From Fusobacterium_C necrophorum_A (GTDB lineage Bacteria > Fusobacteriota > Fusobacteriia > Fusobacteriales > Fusobacteriaceae), in assembly GCF_004134945.1 (NCBI RefSeq), contig NZ_SBAP01000009.1:1-64000 (forward strand): a stretch of DNA of 64,000 bases. The letters are read 5' to 3'. Under the pieces are notes generated by a model, which was not told the DNA's origin, made no database searches, and worked only from the letters and a program-made list of their open reading frames with translations. A program made the position numbers and the translations under genes. Of the stretch, positions 61,790 through 64,000 are shown piece by piece. Position 1 is the first letter of the stretch. The number at the start of each line of letters is the position of its first letter.

Positions 61790-62874
61790 TGTTATATTTT
61801 TTAGCAACATACTATACAGGATGTGAGTTTTTGAAATCGATTTATTTACGAGGTTTCATCAGTTTTTCTCTTTCTTTTTTGTTGGTTTTATTTCTTGGAG
61901 GACCTTTTATTCGTTATTTACAAAAAAAGAAATTTGGAGAGACCATTCGACAGGAGGGACCCGCAAGCCATATGTCTAAAAAAGGAACTCCTACTATGGG
62001 AGGAGTGCTTATTATTTTTTCTCTTTTACTAAGCACTTTATTGGTGGCGGATATGAAGAATTCTTTTATTTTGCTCCTGGTCCTTTCCACTTTGATATTT
62101 GCCGGAATTGGTTTTATTGATGATTATAAGAAGTTTACGGTAAATAAAAGGGGACTTGCAGGAAGAAAAAAATTGCTGGGACAGTCCGTTGTTGCCCTTA
62201 TGGTTTGGGGCTATATTAAATTTGTCGGTCTGACGGGGGATACTCAGGTGGATTTCTCTGTTGTCAGTCCGAGCAATGCAAGATGGATGATATATCTTGG
62301 AGGAATCGGAATGATAATCTTCATTCTTTTTGTTATTTTGGGTTCTTCCAATGCGGTCAATATTACAGACGGCTTAGATGGACTTGCTATCATGCCGACG
62401 GTGATTTGTGCCGCTATTTTAGGAGTGATTGCTTATTTTACGGGGCATATTGAATTGAGCAGTCATTTGCAACTTTACTATACTTCCGGAATAGGAGAGA
62501 TGACGATCTTTTTAGCTGCTATTTGCGGTTCAGGCTTGGGTTTTCTTTGGTATAACTGTTATCCGGCTCAAATTTTTATGGGAGATACCGGTTCTCTTGC
62601 TTTGGGAGGCATTCTTGGAGTTGTGGCTGTTTTGTTAAAACAGGAATTGCTTTTGCCTATCATAGGAGCTGTTTTTGTCATGGAAGCGGTTTCGGTTATT
62701 TTACAGGTATTTTCTTTCAAAGTGCGAGGAAAACGAATTTTTAGAATGGCTCCCATTCATCATCATTTTGAATTAGGCGGTTTGACAGAAACAAAAGTGA
62801 CCATGAGGTTTTGGATTACTACTATTTTGTTGGGAATTTTTGCATTAGGGCTTATTAAATTACGAGGAATTTAA
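61789..62874 (+). CDS. mraY: Phospho-N-acetylmuramoyl-pentapeptide transferase
   Basis: Integral membrane enzyme forming lipid I. 361 residues, about ten helices. HMSKKGTPTMGGVLI (about residue 64), FIDDYKKFTVNKRGLAGRKK, NITDGLDGLAI, GFLWYNCYPAQIFMGDTGSL (in parts WYNCYPA and MGDTGSLALGG) and HHHFELGG near the end hold the catalytic Asp residues and the conserved loops. murD follows after 16 bases. Confidence 0.96.
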   Translation: MLYFLATYYTGCEFLKSIYLRGFISFSLSFLLVLFLGGPFIRYLQKKKFGETIRQEGPASHMSKKGTPTMGGVLIIFSLLLSTLLVADMKNSFILLLVLSTLIFAGIGFIDDYKKFTVNKRGLAGRKKLLGQSVVALMVWGYIKFVGLTGDTQVDFSVVSPSNARWMIYLGGIGMIIFILFVILGSSNAVNITDGLDGLAIMPTVICAAILGVIAYFTGHIELSSHLQLYYTSGIGEMTIFLAAICGSGLGFLWYNCYPAQIFMGDTGSLALGGILGVVAVLLKQELLLPIIGAVFVMEAVSVILQVFSFKVRGKRIFRMAPIHHHFELGGLTETKVTMRFWITTILLGIFALGLIKLRGI

Positions 62875-62890
62875 TTATGAGGAGGAAAAG

Positions 62891-64000
62891 ATGAAAAAAG
62901 CTATGGTTTTGGGTATGGGAATTAGCGGAAAAGGAGCAAAAACCCTTTTAGAAAAAGAAGGATATACCGTCATCTCTGTCGACGATAGCTTGGCGATGAG
63001 TTCCCAAGAAGCAATGAAATATATTGATGAAATAGATATTTTTATCAAAAGCCCGGGAGTTCCTTATACCGACTTGGTCAAGGCAGTACAAAAAAAAGGA
63101 ATAAAAATTCAAGATGAAATAGAAATTGCCTACCAATATATGGTAAAATATTATAAGAAGATAATCATTGTGGCGGTAACGGGAACGAATGGAAAGACAA
63201 CTACAACAAGTAAAATTGCGGAATTGTTAAATTTTGCAGGGAAAAAAGCGGCGGCGGCAGGAAATATCGGTCGTTCTTTCGTGGACGTGTTATTGTCGGA
63301 AGAACAGTATGACTATGTCGTTTTGGAGTTAAGTTCTTATCAATTGGAAAATGTATACGAATTTAAGCCTTATATTTCTATGGTCACGAATTTGACTCCC
63401 GATCATTTGACAAGGTATACAAACTTGGAAGACTATTATGATACCAAATTTCATATTTGCCAAAATCAAGAGAAAGAAAATTCCTTTTTCCTATTTAATA
63501 TAGATCATGAAGAAGTAAGAAAAAGAGAGGCTTTGATGAAAGGAAGAAAGATTTCCTTGTCTCGGGAACAGGAAGCGGATATCTGTGTGAAAGACGGAAA
63601 TATTTTGTTTCAGGGAGAGAAAATTATGTCGGTTTCCGAGCTTTCTTTGAAAGGAAGTCACAATTTGGAAAATAGTCTATTCATTATTACAGCAGGAAAA
63701 TTATTGGGCTTGGATACCAAAATCATTCGGGACTTTTTAAAGAATACAGAACCGTTGGAGCATAGAATGGAACGGTGTTTTCAATATGGCAAACTACAAT
63801 TTATCAATGATTCCAAGGGAACCAATATTGATTCTGCAAAATTTGCTCTGGAAGCCTATCCGGGATGCATTTTAATCTGCGGAGGTTTTGATAAAAAAGT
63901 GGATTTGGCTCCTTTGGTCGATATTATTGTCAAACAGGTGAAAGAAGTATATTTAATCGGAGTCATTGCCGATAAAATCAAGGCCTTATTATTAGATAGA
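62891..64000 (+). CDS. murD: UDP-MurNAc-L-alanine:D-glutamate ligase, 3' end outside window
   Basis: Adds D-glutamate to UDP-MurNAc-L-Ala. The frame opens at ATG 62891 (AGGAGG upstream) and stays open to the window edge, 370 codons, so it is truncated only by the edge. N-terminal UDP-binding part AMVLGMGISGKGA and KSPGVP, ATP site VAVTGTNGKTTTTSKI (about residue 94), LELSSYQLE, NLTPDHLTRY, HNLENSLFIITA, EHRMERC and NDSKGTNIDSA. Confidence 0.95.
   Translation, partial: MKKAMVLGMGISGKGAKTLLEKEGYTVISVDDSLAMSSQEAMKYIDEIDIFIKSPGVPYTDLVKAVQKKGIKIQDEIEIAYQYMVKYYKKIIIVAVTGTNGKTTTTSKIAELLNFAGKKAAAAGNIGRSFVDVLLSEEQYDYVVLELSSYQLENVYEFKPYISMVTNLTPDHLTRYTNLEDYYDTKFHICQNQEKENSFFLFNIDHEEVRKREALMKGRKISLSREQEADICVKDGNILFQGEKIMSVSELSLKGSHNLENSLFIITAGKLLGLDTKIIRDFLKNTEPLEHRMERCFQYGKLQFINDSKGTNIDSAKFALEAYPGCILICGGFDKKVDLAPLVDIIVKQVKEVYLIGVIADKIKALLLDR

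Overview
The window is a piece of a low-GC, Gram-negative, anaerobe-type chromosome, most consistent with the genus Fusobacterium (F. necrophorum or a close relative is my guess; no species marker was decisive). The pointers are AT-rich genes, an Rnf complex, a LPS heptose pathway, a YadA-type trimeric autotransporter, a hut operon of anaerobe type, and frequent TTG starts. The left end (recF, a DUF721 gene, gyrB, gyrA) is the usual neighbourhood of the chromosomal replication origin.

Layout. 1-9.9 kb: recF end, DUF721 protein, gyrB, gyrA, a YfcE-like phosphodiesterase, pheST and pth, closed by a strong terminator. 10.1-15.1 kb: complete rnfCDGEAB operon (ferredoxin:NAD oxidoreductase, ion pump). 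15.3-23.2 kb: accessory defence island. It holds a solitary AAA/PD-(D/E)XK protein, then a tightly packed set of a NgoPII/HaeIII-type restriction enzyme and C5 methyltransferase (predicted GGCC), an OLD-family ATPase-TOPRIM nuclease and a compact UvrD-like helicase (a Gabija-like pair), and a ComEC-like metallo-beta-lactamase-fold hydrolase behind an inverted repeat. 23.4-29.7 kb: ROK regulator divergent from hutH-hutU, then a YjiH-type transporter. 29.9-33.4 kb: trimeric autotransporter adhesin with a 21-nt poly-A tract upstream of its promoter, a lipoprotein, and an oppositely oriented OmpA-type lipoprotein. 33.6-35 kb: amino acid:cation symporter.

35.2-40.8 kb: two tRNA arrays (5 and 11 tRNAs) around an Smr protein, DAHP synthase, a PgeF-type protein, a Nudix hydrolase, a DUF1576 membrane protein and a GIY-YIG protein. 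40.9-44.5 kb: glycine-zipper lipoprotein, then a nucleoside salvage cluster (udp, e(P4) phosphatase, cdd, deoC) containing the decayed remains of a phosphopentomutase gene (deoB) and probably of a nucleoside transporter. 44.6-51.8 kb: a LPS core operon (deacetylase, GT2, three GT9 heptosyltransferase-like genes, a LPS-kinase-like gene) that runs straight into recA-recX. 51.8-59.8 kb: tsaD, a secreted carboxypeptidase-regulatory-like protein, murA, rlmB, a SigH-like sigma factor, leuS and a DHH phosphoesterase. 59.9-64 kb: gmhB, then murF-mraY-murD (cut by the window end), the start of a cell-wall cluster.

The most interesting part is 17.2-23.1 kb. Restriction-modification and the Gabija-like pair are translationally linked (gajA-like gene starts inside the methyltransferase gene on its own Shine-Dalgarno), and the MBL-fold gene that follows has no assigned role in Gabija, so this may be an expanded or undescribed defence unit. 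Second is the eroded deoB/transporter cluster near 43 kb.
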